Shown: positions 24,855 through 33,014 of the stretch, piece by piece
Layout: each line of letters begins with the position of its first letter
Numbering within the stretch: position 1 is the first letter of the stretch
Assembly (NCBI RefSeq): GCF_900102965.1
Contig: NZ_FNGM01000001.1
Coordinates: 224,506 to 288,505 of the forward strand
Direction of reading: 5' to 3'
DNA length: 64,000 nt
Source: Paenibacillus jilunlii
Lineage (GTDB): Bacteria > Bacillota > Bacilli > Paenibacillales > Paenibacillaceae
Program-made: the position numbers and the translations under genes
The notes under the pieces: model-generated
What the model was told of the DNA's origin: nothing
The model's database searches: none
Seen by the model: only the letters and a program-made list of their open reading frames with translations

Positions 24855-24903
24855 CTTACAATAACCTTAAATCGCTTAACAAAAGCACGGAATATGATAG
24901 ACT
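24855..24903 (+). promoter_or_regulatory. Promoter and direct-repeat site before the two-component operon
   Basis: CTTACA, CTTAAA and CTTAAC occur at 24855, 24866 and 24875, spaced about one helical turn, as for OmpR/PhoB-type regulators. The last overlaps a TTAACA -35 (24876-24881), followed by TAGACT (24898-24903) at a 16-base spacing. Confidence 0.4.
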
Positions 24904-24942
24904 AATGAACATGAAAGCGGGAATGAATGAGGAGGCTTGGAT

Positions 24943-25659
24943 GTGCAGCGGACGGTACTGCTCGTCGACGACAACCGGGAAATTATAGAGCTTTTGAAGC
25001 TTTTTCTGGAGAAGGAAGGACTGCGAATCTTAGAGGCTTATAATGGTGCTGAGGCATGGACATGCATTCAGCAGGAATCCATTGATCTGGCCGTGCTTGA
25101 TATTATGATGCCTGAGCTTAACGGTGTTCAATTGCTGCAGCTGCTCCGCGCGGAGTACAAGCTGCCGGTTATTCTGCTCTCTGCCAAAAATCAGGACAGT
25201 GACAAGATTCTGGGCCTGCGTCTGGGCGCCGATGACTTCATCTCCAAACCGTTTAATCCGCTGGAGGTTGTGGCCCGGATCCATGCCATGCTAAGGCGTA
25301 CCTATGATTTCAATGAACCGGCAGGACCCGTTCAGGATACCCTGGAGCCTACCAGTATCGGTGAGCTGATGCTTGACCACACGGACTGCGTGTTGTATAA
25401 GGCCGGGCGGGAGATTTCATTAACCGCAATCGAATATAAGCTGCTGGCCACGCTGATGAATGCGCCTGGGCGCATTTTTACCAAGAAACAATTGTTCGAG
25501 CAGGTCTGGTCGGAACATTATTATGAGGATGCCAATACCATTATGGTGCATATCTCCAGATTGCGGGACAAGGTGGAGGAAACCCCGAAGCAACCTGTGT
25601 ATATCCGGACGATCCGGGGACTGGGTTATAAGTTTGCCAAAAAGGATGATTTCCGCTGA
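24943..25659 (+). CDS. OmpR/PhoB-family response regulator (VanR-like)
   Basis: A 238-residue regulator with an N-terminal receiver (acidic pair in LLVDDNREI, phospho-acceptor Asp53 in LAVLDIMMPEL, Lys in FISKPFNP) and a C-terminal winged helix (EISLTAIEYKLLATLM to IRTIRGLGYKF). A TTG at 24937 exists, but GTG 24943 has the better spacing from AGGAGG. It is co-transcribed with the following kinase and divergent from the membrane serine hydrolase, its likely target. Confidence 0.92.
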   Translation: MQRTVLLVDDNREIIELLKLFLEKEGLRILEAYNGAEAWTCIQQESIDLAVLDIMMPELNGVQLLQLLRAEYKLPVILLSAKNQDSDKILGLRLGADDFISKPFNPLEVVARIHAMLRRTYDFNEPAGPVQDTLEPTSIGELMLDHTDCVLYKAGREISLTAIEYKLLATLMNAPGRIFTKKQLFEQVWSEHYYEDANTIMVHISRLRDKVEETPKQPVYIRTIRGLGYKFAKKDDFR

Positions 25660-26741
25660 AAAAAACGAAGCTTTTCTCCAAGTTGATCCGATCCTATGTT
25701 TACTTTGCCCTTACGTTGGGGCTGGTTGCTGCAGTTTTTCTGATGATCGCTCTAGATATCGATACTCAAACCATAGAATTTACACTGCCCACACTGCTGC
25801 TGATGCTGGGGCTGTTTGGCATGAGTATTTATATATTCAGCCAGTTGATGGTCAAACGCATTACCAGGCCGCTGGAGCATATTGCGGAGGCTATAGAGAG
25901 AATGGGCAAAGGAGAATATAAAGAGCGTCTCTCTATTACAGCGGATTACGAGTTCTCGGTGATTCAGCACCGTTTTAATGAGATGGCAGAGTCGCTGGAG
26001 CAGGCCGAGCGGGAGAACCGCAGACTGCAGGATAGCAAACAGCGGATGCTGGCGGATCTGTCCCATGATCTAAAAACACCGGTTACGACGATTCAAGGCT
26101 ATGCCAAGGCACTGCAGGTGGGTTTGGTGGATAGTGAGGAGAAGAAGGAACGGTACCTGCAGCTCATCTATAACAAAGCAACCGTGGTCACTGCGCTGAT
26201 TGATGATCTGTTCAGACTGTCCAAGCTGGAGCGTCCGGATTATCCTATATCGGTTGAGCAGGGGGACCTGGCTGAATTGCTGAGAGAAATTGCCGCTGAT
26301 TATTACGATTCCATGGAGGAAAAAGGAATGGTCATGGAACTGGACATCCCTTCGGGTGAGGTTATGGCGGATTATGACCCGGGCCTTATGCGCAGAGCCA
26401 TAGCCAACCTGTTGTCCAACGCAGTCCAGCATAACACCGGGGGTACGGTGGTACTGATCGCTCTGGAGGAATTGGCTGAGGATGTGAGGATTAGAGTTCA
26501 GGATAACGGGGGCGGAATATCCGATGAATTGAAGGATGTGATTTTTGATCCCTTTGTGCGCGGGGATGCGGCCCGGCCGGGAGATGGGGGCACCGGGCTG
26601 GGGCTGGCGATCTCTAAGCAAATCCTGGAGCTGCACAGAGGAGAACTGAGACTTGATAACCGGAACGGACTAACCGTATTTGAGCTTGTGGTCTGCAAGA
26701 AATCCGGGACCGGAGAACCGGCAGCAGGACAAGAAGCCTGA
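25656..26741 (+). CDS. Sensor histidine kinase (short sensing loop)
   Basis: A ~361-residue kinase: two membrane helices within the first ~75 residues and only a very short external loop, a HAMP domain, HisKA with phospho-His137 (LADLSHDLKTP), and an ATP-binding domain (NLLSNAVQHN, DNGGGIS, GTGLGLAIS). The conventional start would be TTG 25683, which has no ribosome site. A CTG at 25656, overlapping the regulator's TGA and lying nine bases after AAGGA, gives the familiar MKKTKLFSKLIRSY opening, so it is chosen tentatively. The cognate regulator is the gene upstream. Confidence 0.85.
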   Translation: MKKTKLFSKLIRSYVYFALTLGLVAAVFLMIALDIDTQTIEFTLPTLLLMLGLFGMSIYIFSQLMVKRITRPLEHIAEAIERMGKGEYKERLSITADYEFSVIQHRFNEMAESLEQAERENRRLQDSKQRMLADLSHDLKTPVTTIQGYAKALQVGLVDSEEKKERYLQLIYNKATVVTALIDDLFRLSKLERPDYPISVEQGDLAELLREIAADYYDSMEEKGMVMELDIPSGEVMADYDPGLMRRAIANLLSNAVQHNTGGTVVLIALEELAEDVRIRVQDNGGGISDELKDVIFDPFVRGDAARPGDGGTGLGLAISKQILELHRGELRLDNRNGLTVFELVVCKKSGTGEPAAGQEA

Positions 26742-27202
26742 TTGTTTACCCTCATCTTGCTCTGCTGGAGAACGGGGGGATTGGCGAGTCGCTCTACGCC
26801 AAGCGGGTACGTCATCCCCCGATTTTCCTTTTCTGGTGGCTGCTGACTACTATATATGTCTTTTTAGTGAACGCTGAACTGCTGATTGGCAACGTATCGG
26901 CCGGGTATATAGCTGGCTTCACCTGGTATCTGCTGGACTTCATGACTAAAGGCAAGATGACCGGACATTTCTATCAATTTGGCCTGTTGGGGCACGAGTG
27001 GGATAACGACAAATGGCTGCTTGCCGGGCTATCCTTGGTCCTGGCCCTTATCTGCGTCAGTCTGCTCCCTTTTTACAATTTCCCCAGAAATTCCATTCAC
27101 AATCCCCCCCGCCCCTTCACATCAGAAGCAACTTTTCCGAAAAAAAGGTATACTATGATTAGTTTCAGTCCCCACTTTCACAGAGGAGGATCTATCACTT
27201 GA
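26741..27202 (+). pseudogene. Fragment of a multi-pass membrane protein (no start)
   Basis: A frame running from the end of the kinase gene encodes hydrophobic sequence (PPIFLFWWLLTTIYVFLV, then GNVSAGYIAGFTWYLLDF, then WLLAGLSLVLALICVSLLPF). It looks like the end of a membrane protein, with the charged segment FMTKGKMTGHFYQF between helices. There is no start codon with a ribosome site; the first GTG (26867) lies within a predicted helix. The reading frame loses protein-like character after ~27085. I do not recognise the parent family. It could instead be a short real membrane protein using GTG 26867. Confidence 0.4.
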
Positions 27203-30200
27203 CCGATACACTCTTTAAGCATCTGTATTTGCAGTCCTCTATAGGGTTCGCAGTAGTCTCCACGAAAGACGGAACCATGATGATGGCGAATCCTGCGCTT
27301 TGCAGCATGTTCGGCTACACGGAAGAGGAAATGATGAAGCTCCGTTACCTGGATACCGCATTGCCGGAGGATGAACCTACTGCCAATCATGAGCTTATTA
27401 TGGAATATTTGCTGCAAAGTCCCGGAGCGGCTGTAGATAAAGAGAAACGATTCGTGCGCAAGGACGGCAGTATCATCTGGATTGCATTACATATTTTTTT
27501 AACATTCGATGAAGCTACTGGCGCCCCTCTTCATCTGATTGCCGAGATGACGGAAATTACCAGCCGCAAGCTAGCCGAGAAAAAAATAGAAGAGGACCGT
27601 CTGCTCTATAATCTGATTACGCAAAATACGCCGGACATAATCTCCTTTGCCGACACGGACGGAACGGTGCAGTATGTGTCGCCGTCTGTTGAGAAGCTGC
27701 TGGGATACTCCATTGACGAGGTAATCGGCAGGAAAAGGCCTGATTTCTACCATGAAGAAGATGCGATAGAAATGGAGCAGCACGGGAAGATGTATTCCGA
27801 CAGTGATGTCTTTACCCAGCGGGCCCGGCATAGAGACGGACATTATCTCTGGCTCGAAAATTCGTTTCAGGTTATGCGTGACAGCCAGGGCGGCGTGGAG
27901 AAGATTCTGACTATTGCCCGCGACATTACGGAACGCAAGAAATATGAGAATTTACTTGCAACTGCCCAGGAATTGGGAAACATCGGTTCATGGGAATGGG
28001 ACTCCCTGAATGGGCGGATGACCGTCTCGAAGCAGCTGCGCTCCATTTTTGATCTGTGCCAGGACAACAGCGCGGCTACACACAGCCATATCGATTATGT
28101 GCAGCTGCTGGCCCGCGTGGTTCCCGAGGATATAGCCTTGCTTCGAGCCGAACTGAGCAAGACCTTGAAGTCCGGGATTAACGGCCAATCGGTATTCAGG
28201 ATTGAAAATGACAAAGGTGAGCGCAAGTTCATCTATACCCATTGGGAGGTAGTGCTGGATACAGCCGGAAAAACCCTGCAGATCAACGGCATAGTGCAGG
28301 ATATCACCGAACGTTACCGGATGGAGGAGCAGCTGCGTGAGAGTGAGCGGAATTACCGGCTGATCTCGGAGAATTCCCTGGATTTTATCTCCCGGAATGC
28401 GACGGACGACGAAGCTACTTACTTGTATGCTTCTCCGGTCTGCCTGCAGATGCTCGGCTATACACCGGAGGAGATGGAAGGCTCAAGCGGCATGCGGTAT
28501 GTTCATCCGGAGGATCTGGACAAAGTTCGTGCGTACTTACAGGAAAGCATGGAGGGCAAAAAGCTGGAGCCGATAATGTTCCGGTTTTTGTGCAAGGACG
28601 GCTCTTACCTCTGGACGGAAACGACGCTCCGCCATATCAGTTCAGGTCCGGGAGGCCCGGCGGAAATGGTCTGCGTCACCCGCAATATCTCTGAGCGCAA
28701 GCAATACGAGTTGAAGCAGCTGGAGAGCGAGAATCTCTATAAATCCCTGTTCGAATATAATCCTTCGGCGATTAGCGCCATGGATTTGAACGGGCATATC
28801 CAATCGCTGAATGCCAGCCTGCAGCAATTAACGGGGTATCCGCATGATAGCCTGCTGCATGCCAGCCACACTGAGATTATTGATCCGGATGAACTGGAAA
28901 TGGCTGAGCAGCGTTTTGAGCTGGCTGCGAAGGGTCTCCCCCAGATCTTTGAAAGCAGGCTGATCCACCGGGAAGGCTATTCCGTTGAAGTCAGCGTGAT
29001 CTATGTACCGATTATGGTGAACAGCCAAGCCGTCGGTGTATTCAGTATTACCAGCAACATTACGGAACACAAACGTCATCTGCAGCAGATAGAGAAACTC
29101 AGCTATGAGCATGCACTTATTCTGAATTCAGTCTCCGAAGGTATCTTTGGCATGAATCTGCAGGGAGAAACGATGTTCATTAATCCGGCTGCATCGACGA
29201 TGCTGGGATATGAGCCCGGCGAACTGGCAAGGAACATTAAGCTGCATACCGTAGAACAAAGATGGCTGGACGCCGAGCCGTATGCCAGCGGGCGGTGGGC
29301 GCAGCCGGATTCCTTGTCGGGCCAGGTCTCTTACGAGGACAAGGAAGGAGTATTCTGGAGACAGGACGGCTCCAGCTTTCTGGTTAAATACCGCATGTCC
29401 CCATTATTTGATAAGGGTGAACGGAAGGGAGCGGTTGTCGTCTTCCGGGACATTACCGAAGAGAAGGCTATAGTGCGGGCTAAAGAGTCTGCAGAGCAGG
29501 CAGACCGCGCCAAGTCTGAATTCCTGGCAATCATGAGCCATGAGCTGCGCACGCCGATGAACGGGATTATTGGCATGGCGGATCTTCTGGCGGGAACAGA
29601 GCTTGATGAAGAACAGCAATACTATACAGAAATCATCAACAAAAGCAGTGAGTCCCTGCTGCATATTCTGAACGAGGTGCTGGACTTCAGCAAGATTGAA
29701 GCCGGCATGATGACGCTGGACCTCCAGACGGTGGACTTGGCCCAGGTGATCAAGAATGTCATGGAGCTGTTTTATCCAAAAGCCCTGGAGAAAGGTCTGC
29801 TTCTGGACAGTAAGCTGGACCCTGATCTGCCGCTGCTTGTGGTGACGGATGAGATCCGCTTGCGGCAGATTCTGGTGAATCTCATTGGCAATGCGGTAAA
29901 ATTCACCGAGGAAGGTGAAATTCACGTTGCAGCGAAGCTGCAGTCGATCGCCGAGACCGGAGATCTGGTTATTAAGTTTACGGTAAAAGATACCGGAATC
30001 GGCATTCCCCTGGAAAGCCAGGGACTGCTGTTTCAGTCCTTTTCCCAGCTGCATCCTTCAATTAACCGCAAGTACGGCGGCACAGGCCTGGGGCTGGCAA
30101 TCAGCAAAAAGCTGGTTGAACTGCTGGGCGGGATGATTGGTGTGGAAAGCAATGAAGGGGAAGGGGCGGAATTCTTCTTCACCATCCATGTTTTTCTGCC

Positions 30201-30672
30201 TTTGTCCGAACCTGCCTATCAGCAAATCCCTATGGCCGGCATGGAGAACGGGAATGGAAAAGAGGCGCCGGACAGAACGTCTTCCGAAGGCGAATACGGC
30301 CCGCTGTCCATTCTGGTTGCCGAAGATCATCCGGTGAATCTCCAATTGCTTCAGGCTTATCTCAAAAAGCGCGGCTACTATGCTGATGTGGCCTTAAACG
30401 GGGAAATGGCCGTAGAAATGGTGCGCTCGCATTCATATGATCTGGTGTTCATGGATATCCAAATGCCGCAGATGGACGGAATTGAGGCGACAAGTATAAT
30501 ACGCCACGAGATGGGGCTGTCGCCCGTTATTGTTGCAGCAACGGCTTTTGCGCGCAAAGAGGACAAGGAGCTGTGTCTCAGAGCAGGCATGCAGGATTTC
30601 ATCTCCAAGCCGATATCACCGGCTGAGGTGGACCGGGTGCTTAGGGATTGGTCAGCCCATATCCTCAGATAA
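27199..30672 (+). CDS. Soluble six-PAS hybrid sensor histidine kinase with receiver
   Basis: A 1157-residue cytosolic signalling protein without membrane helices. Six PAS/PAC units occupy roughly residues 1-775, recognisable by repeated endings such as EITSRKLAEKK, DITERKKYE, DITERYRMEE and NISERKQYE. HisKA follows with phospho-His781 (FLAIMSHELRTPMNG), then the HATPase domain (GNAVKF, DTGIGIP, GGTGLGLAIS) and a C-terminal receiver from ~1035 with Asp1086 in LVFMDIQMPQMDG. Start is TTG 27199, eight bases after AGAGGAGGA. No partner regulator or HPt protein is adjacent, so output is unknown. The many PAS domains suggest intracellular redox or ligand sensing. Confidence 0.92.
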   Translation: MTDTLFKHLYLQSSIGFAVVSTKDGTMMMANPALCSMFGYTEEEMMKLRYLDTALPEDEPTANHELIMEYLLQSPGAAVDKEKRFVRKDGSIIWIALHIFLTFDEATGAPLHLIAEMTEITSRKLAEKKIEEDRLLYNLITQNTPDIISFADTDGTVQYVSPSVEKLLGYSIDEVIGRKRPDFYHEEDAIEMEQHGKMYSDSDVFTQRARHRDGHYLWLENSFQVMRDSQGGVEKILTIARDITERKKYENLLATAQELGNIGSWEWDSLNGRMTVSKQLRSIFDLCQDNSAATHSHIDYVQLLARVVPEDIALLRAELSKTLKSGINGQSVFRIENDKGERKFIYTHWEVVLDTAGKTLQINGIVQDITERYRMEEQLRESERNYRLISENSLDFISRNATDDEATYLYASPVCLQMLGYTPEEMEGSSGMRYVHPEDLDKVRAYLQESMEGKKLEPIMFRFLCKDGSYLWTETTLRHISSGPGGPAEMVCVTRNISERKQYELKQLESENLYKSLFEYNPSAISAMDLNGHIQSLNASLQQLTGYPHDSLLHASHTEIIDPDELEMAEQRFELAAKGLPQIFESRLIHREGYSVEVSVIYVPIMVNSQAVGVFSITSNITEHKRHLQQIEKLSYEHALILNSVSEGIFGMNLQGETMFINPAASTMLGYEPGELARNIKLHTVEQRWLDAEPYASGRWAQPDSLSGQVSYEDKEGVFWRQDGSSFLVKYRMSPLFDKGERKGAVVVFRDITEEKAIVRAKESAEQADRAKSEFLAIMSHELRTPMNGIIGMADLLAGTELDEEQQYYTEIINKSSESLLHILNEVLDFSKIEAGMMTLDLQTVDLAQVIKNVMELFYPKALEKGLLLDSKLDPDLPLLVVTDEIRLRQILVNLIGNAVKFTEEGEIHVAAKLQSIAETGDLVIKFTVKDTGIGIPLESQGLLFQSFSQLHPSINRKYGGTGLGLAISKKLVELLGGMIGVESNEGEGAEFFFTIHVFLPLSEPAYQQIPMAGMENGNGKEAPDRTSSEGEYGPLSILVAEDHPVNLQLLQAYLKKRGYYADVALNGEMAVEMVRSHSYDLVFMDIQMPQMDGIEATSIIRHEMGLSPVIVAATAFARKEDKELCLRAGMQDFISKPISPAEVDRVLRDWSAHILR

Positions 30673-30842
30673 GAAACAGAGGGGTTATGATAATTAGTTG
30701 CAGTCATAGTGTTATTTGCTGTTTTGATATAATGGCGTGTTGCTGAGAAAAGCCGTAATGCCTCTGAGGAGACTGGTGGTTTGCTGAGAAGGGCCGAAGT
30801 CTCTGAAGATCAGTACTACAACTGTTGTGGACTGTAGAGCCG

Positions 30843-31243
30843 TTATTTGCAGGTTTTGGAGCATTTGACAAGACTTCCGGAATCCAGCATTTGCAGTTCT
30901 ACTAGATCATGGAGGGGCCGCCTGGCTTGGCGGTCACTCTCTCCGAGATGCTGGGCCAGTTCAAGCGGTGTCAGCGGTCTTAGTAGCCACAAGCTGCTGA
31001 CATTGCTTGGGTTCGCCGGTGATCGAAGGGTAGGCAATAACGATAGCTGTTGCCAAAATCGCGGACCTCCCACTCCGGGAATAAGTCATTAAAGTTGCCT
31101 GCAACCGGAAACCAGACGCAGCGGAGAAATTCAACCATACCATGCCCCAGCCCTTTTTCTAACAACTCCAGCCTCCGCGGCCCCTTTTCCGCCTCTATAT
31201 TTGAGTGCATCCGCGCTGCATATTGCTGCTCAAACCGTGTCAT
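30843..31243 (-). pseudogene. Decayed gene of a Paenibacillus nuclease-like (DUF559-type) family
   Basis: Three minus-strand frames read in order give pieces of one family as I remember it: an N-terminus MTRFEQQYAARMHSNIEAEK to FPEWEVRDFGNSYRY, a middle piece EPKQCQQLV, and a C-terminal winged-helix-like piece RPLTPLELAQHLGESDRQAR. Between the first two pieces about 45 residues, including the expected catalytic core, are missing, and at least two frame changes are needed. The family name is from memory and unverified; that these are fragments of one broken gene is well supported by their order and spacing. Confidence 0.55.
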
Positions 31244-31310
31244 TCTAAATCCCTCCTGATTGTAAATAACATCCGGATTACTTGAGTTATACTTGCAAGA
31301 CAAAAGAAAA

Positions 31311-31365
31311 GCCGCTTAACTCCAATCCCTCCAGACATTTCCGGACGGATGTGCAGTTAAGCGGC
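31311..31365 (-). terminator. Hairpin with T-rich tail on the minus strand
   Basis: GCCGCTTAAC/GTTAAGCGGC arms enclose an inner ACAT/ATGT stem. On the minus strand the stem is followed by TTTTCTTTTG, typical of a terminator. No complete minus-strand gene precedes it, so it may be a relic linked to the adjacent broken gene. Confidence 0.5.
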
Positions 31366-31442
31366 GTGTGCTTCACGGCCTTTTTGGTTATTATAGCGGG
31401 TATTACCATTTCATTCAACTAAATTGAAAGGGGGGCAAGTGA

Positions 31443-31631
31443 ATGAGAGGGCTGCTGTATGCGCTGTTTGCTGTGCTGTATATTTTGATAACATTTTTTG
31501 GTCTCGGTCCGGTGCTGTTCGCCGACGGCTCTGGGAGAGAGCGGCTGCTTACACTAATTGTGGTGCTCCTGATTTACGCTGCGGTCACAGTTGGGCTGCG
31601 GATCATCTTGAAATGGTTGCGCAGGCGTTGA
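31443..31631 (+). CDS. Small two-helix membrane protein (DUF6954-like)
   Basis: A 62-residue protein with two membrane helices (LLYALFAVLYILITFFGLGP and TLIVVLLIYAAVTVGLRIIL) joined by a short polar loop around ADGSGRE. A similar small conserved family (DUF6954, name from memory) exists in Firmicutes, without known function. ATG 31443 follows AAAGGGGGGC. Its stop codon overlaps the -35 box of the next promoter. Confidence 0.6.
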   Translation: MRGLLYALFAVLYILITFFGLGPVLFADGSGRERLLTLIVVLLIYAAVTVGLRIILKWLRRR

Positions 31632-31679
31632 CAAACTGCCGCGGCCTGGCTATATTTGAATTAATCGTAATAGTTACGA
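31628..31679 (+). promoter_or_regulatory. Zur-controlled promoter of the NusG-II-domain gene
   Basis: TTGACA (31628-31633) and TATATT (31651-31656) are 17 bases apart. TCGTAATAGTTACGA (31665-31679), one mismatch from a perfect 7-1-7 Zur box, covers the predicted transcription start. A zinc-loaded Zur dimer there would block initiation. Confidence 0.8.
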
Positions 31680-31719
31680 ATATAATTCAGCCAGTAGGAA
31701 GGTAGCGGAATATCCACAC

Positions 31720-32121
31720 ATGAAACGCGGTGATATGATTCTTATTCTTGTGGTGCTGCTGGTGGCCGGTTCCCTATACGGAATCAAGGCTTATAAGGAC
31801 CATAACGAACATTATGCACAAGGTGAATTGAAGGCAGTAATTACAGTGGACGGCATGGAGTACAGGACGGTATCCTTGACCAAGGAAGAGCAAATGATCG
31901 ATATCCAAACAAAGTTTGGCCACAACATCCTAAAAGTATATGACTACGGAATTCGTATGACCTACTCGGATGCCCCGCTCCCGATTGCCCTCGACATGGG
32001 GTTTATCTCCAGACCTAAGCAGCAGATCCTCTGTATTCCGGCGCGGCTGATGGTGGAAGTCATTAATCCGCACCGGTCTATCAATGACGATAATGAGCTG
32101 GATGCGGTTATTCAGCCTTGA
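31720..32121 (+). CDS. NusG domain II-containing membrane-anchored protein, Cys-depleted
   Basis: A 133-residue protein with an N-terminal anchor helix (MILILVVLLVAGSLYGI) and an extracytoplasmic NusG-II domain. As I recall the family, members have a Cys-x4-5-Cys pair followed by G-x-I and IxCLP. Here the pair is replaced (SDAPLPIALDMGFI) while the last cysteine remains (QQILCIPA). Function is unknown. The Zur box at 31665 predicts expression under zinc starvation, and the loss of cysteines parallels the zinc-free ribosomal proteins nearby. The 3' end overlaps the convergent TIGR03943 gene by 14 bases. The ribosome site before ATG 31720 is poorly spaced. Confidence 0.72.
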   Translation: MKRGDMILILVVLLVAGSLYGIKAYKDHNEHYAQGELKAVITVDGMEYRTVSLTKEEQMIDIQTKFGHNILKVYDYGIRMTYSDAPLPIALDMGFISRPKQQILCIPARLMVEVINPHRSINDDNELDAVIQP

Positions 32122-32983
32122 GCCCGGATTGCTGGATTTCAGCCCAGGCAGCTGCCGAGTCGGCATTGGTATAGACGTATGGAGTGGAAGGCTGGGGGAC
32201 GGGAATAATTGCCTCTGGTGTGATTTGGATAACTTCCTTGCCCATATAGGTCGAAATATGAAGCTTGCCCCGAACCTCAATCCAGGTGTCGGCGGGCAGG
32301 CTTATTTGCGTTCGGGGGTCCAGGAGGATGCCCAACGGAGTTGCGTCCGCTGTGCAGCACTGAACCAGAAAGCGGCTTACAGCATACGATTTAGGGGTTC
32401 CGTCCTTGTTCTCCTGATACAGGAAGCCGGTTACCGTAATGGATCTGCCCTCGAATTGCTGTTTGTACAAGTCGATGGCTCCCAAAGTTTCGGAGAATAT
32501 TTCCGGATACACCTGAATGACCGGCTGGGCATACAGCTTCCCGGCGAGCTCGGCGAACTCCTCAAGGTAGGGGCTGGCGGCGTTGAACTTTACATGTTCA
32601 GCGGCTTCATCGGCAACGTAGGATAGGGCCATGCCTTTTTTGGCGGCTGCCGCACTGCCGAGCGAACGGTCAGGGAGCAGGAAGCCGAGCAGCAGCGGGA
32701 AAAGAAACAGGCCGTACAGCATAACGCTGTTCAGCCCGGAACGCGGCAGGCGGTGCTCGCAGTCACAGAGCCTTGCGCTTTTGCCGAATAAAGCCTGGAT
32801 TCCCAGACTCAGCGCCATCAGCGAGAGCGGAACCGGGCAGAGGCGAATCCAGCGTGCCAGCTTGGGGGCGACATAATAATGCAGCGCATCCTGCTGGACC
32901 AGGTGCCCGATATAGAGCGCGAAGAGCAGCAGCAGCAGCGCCCTGAATCCATAGTGCATCCGGATGCTCCGGGAGTCATTCAT
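32108..32983 (-). CDS. TIGR03943/DUF1980 family membrane protein (YcgQ-like)
   Basis: A 291-residue protein with N-terminal membrane helices (~residues 12-30, 45-62, 88-105) and an extracytoplasmic region with an OB-like segment (GRSITVTGFLYQENKDG and TWIEVRGKLHIS). It carries a CDCEH motif (residues ~72-76) and QCCTADA, possible metal ligands. YcgQ-like proteins accompany YcgR permeases and COG0523 GTPases in zinc-related operons. It is the last of three minus-strand genes starting at 35041 and is preceded by AGGAGGT. Confidence 0.8.
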   Translation of the reverse strand: MNDSRSIRMHYGFRALLLLLFALYIGHLVQQDALHYYVAPKLARWIRLCPVPLSLMALSLGIQALFGKSARLCDCEHRLPRSGLNSVMLYGLFLFPLLLGFLLPDRSLGSAAAAKKGMALSYVADEAAEHVKFNAASPYLEEFAELAGKLYAQPVIQVYPEIFSETLGAIDLYKQQFEGRSITVTGFLYQENKDGTPKSYAVSRFLVQCCTADATPLGILLDPRTQISLPADTWIEVRGKLHISTYMGKEVIQITPEAIIPVPQPSTPYVYTNADSAAAWAEIQQSGLKAE

Positions 32984-33014
32984 GCGGCGGACCTCCTGAA
33001 CGTTCTTGTGCGTG

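Noticed and set aside
30847..31092. Plus-strand frame in the 30.8-31.1 kb region
   Set aside because: It is antisense to the remnant whose minus-strand pieces match one protein family in order.
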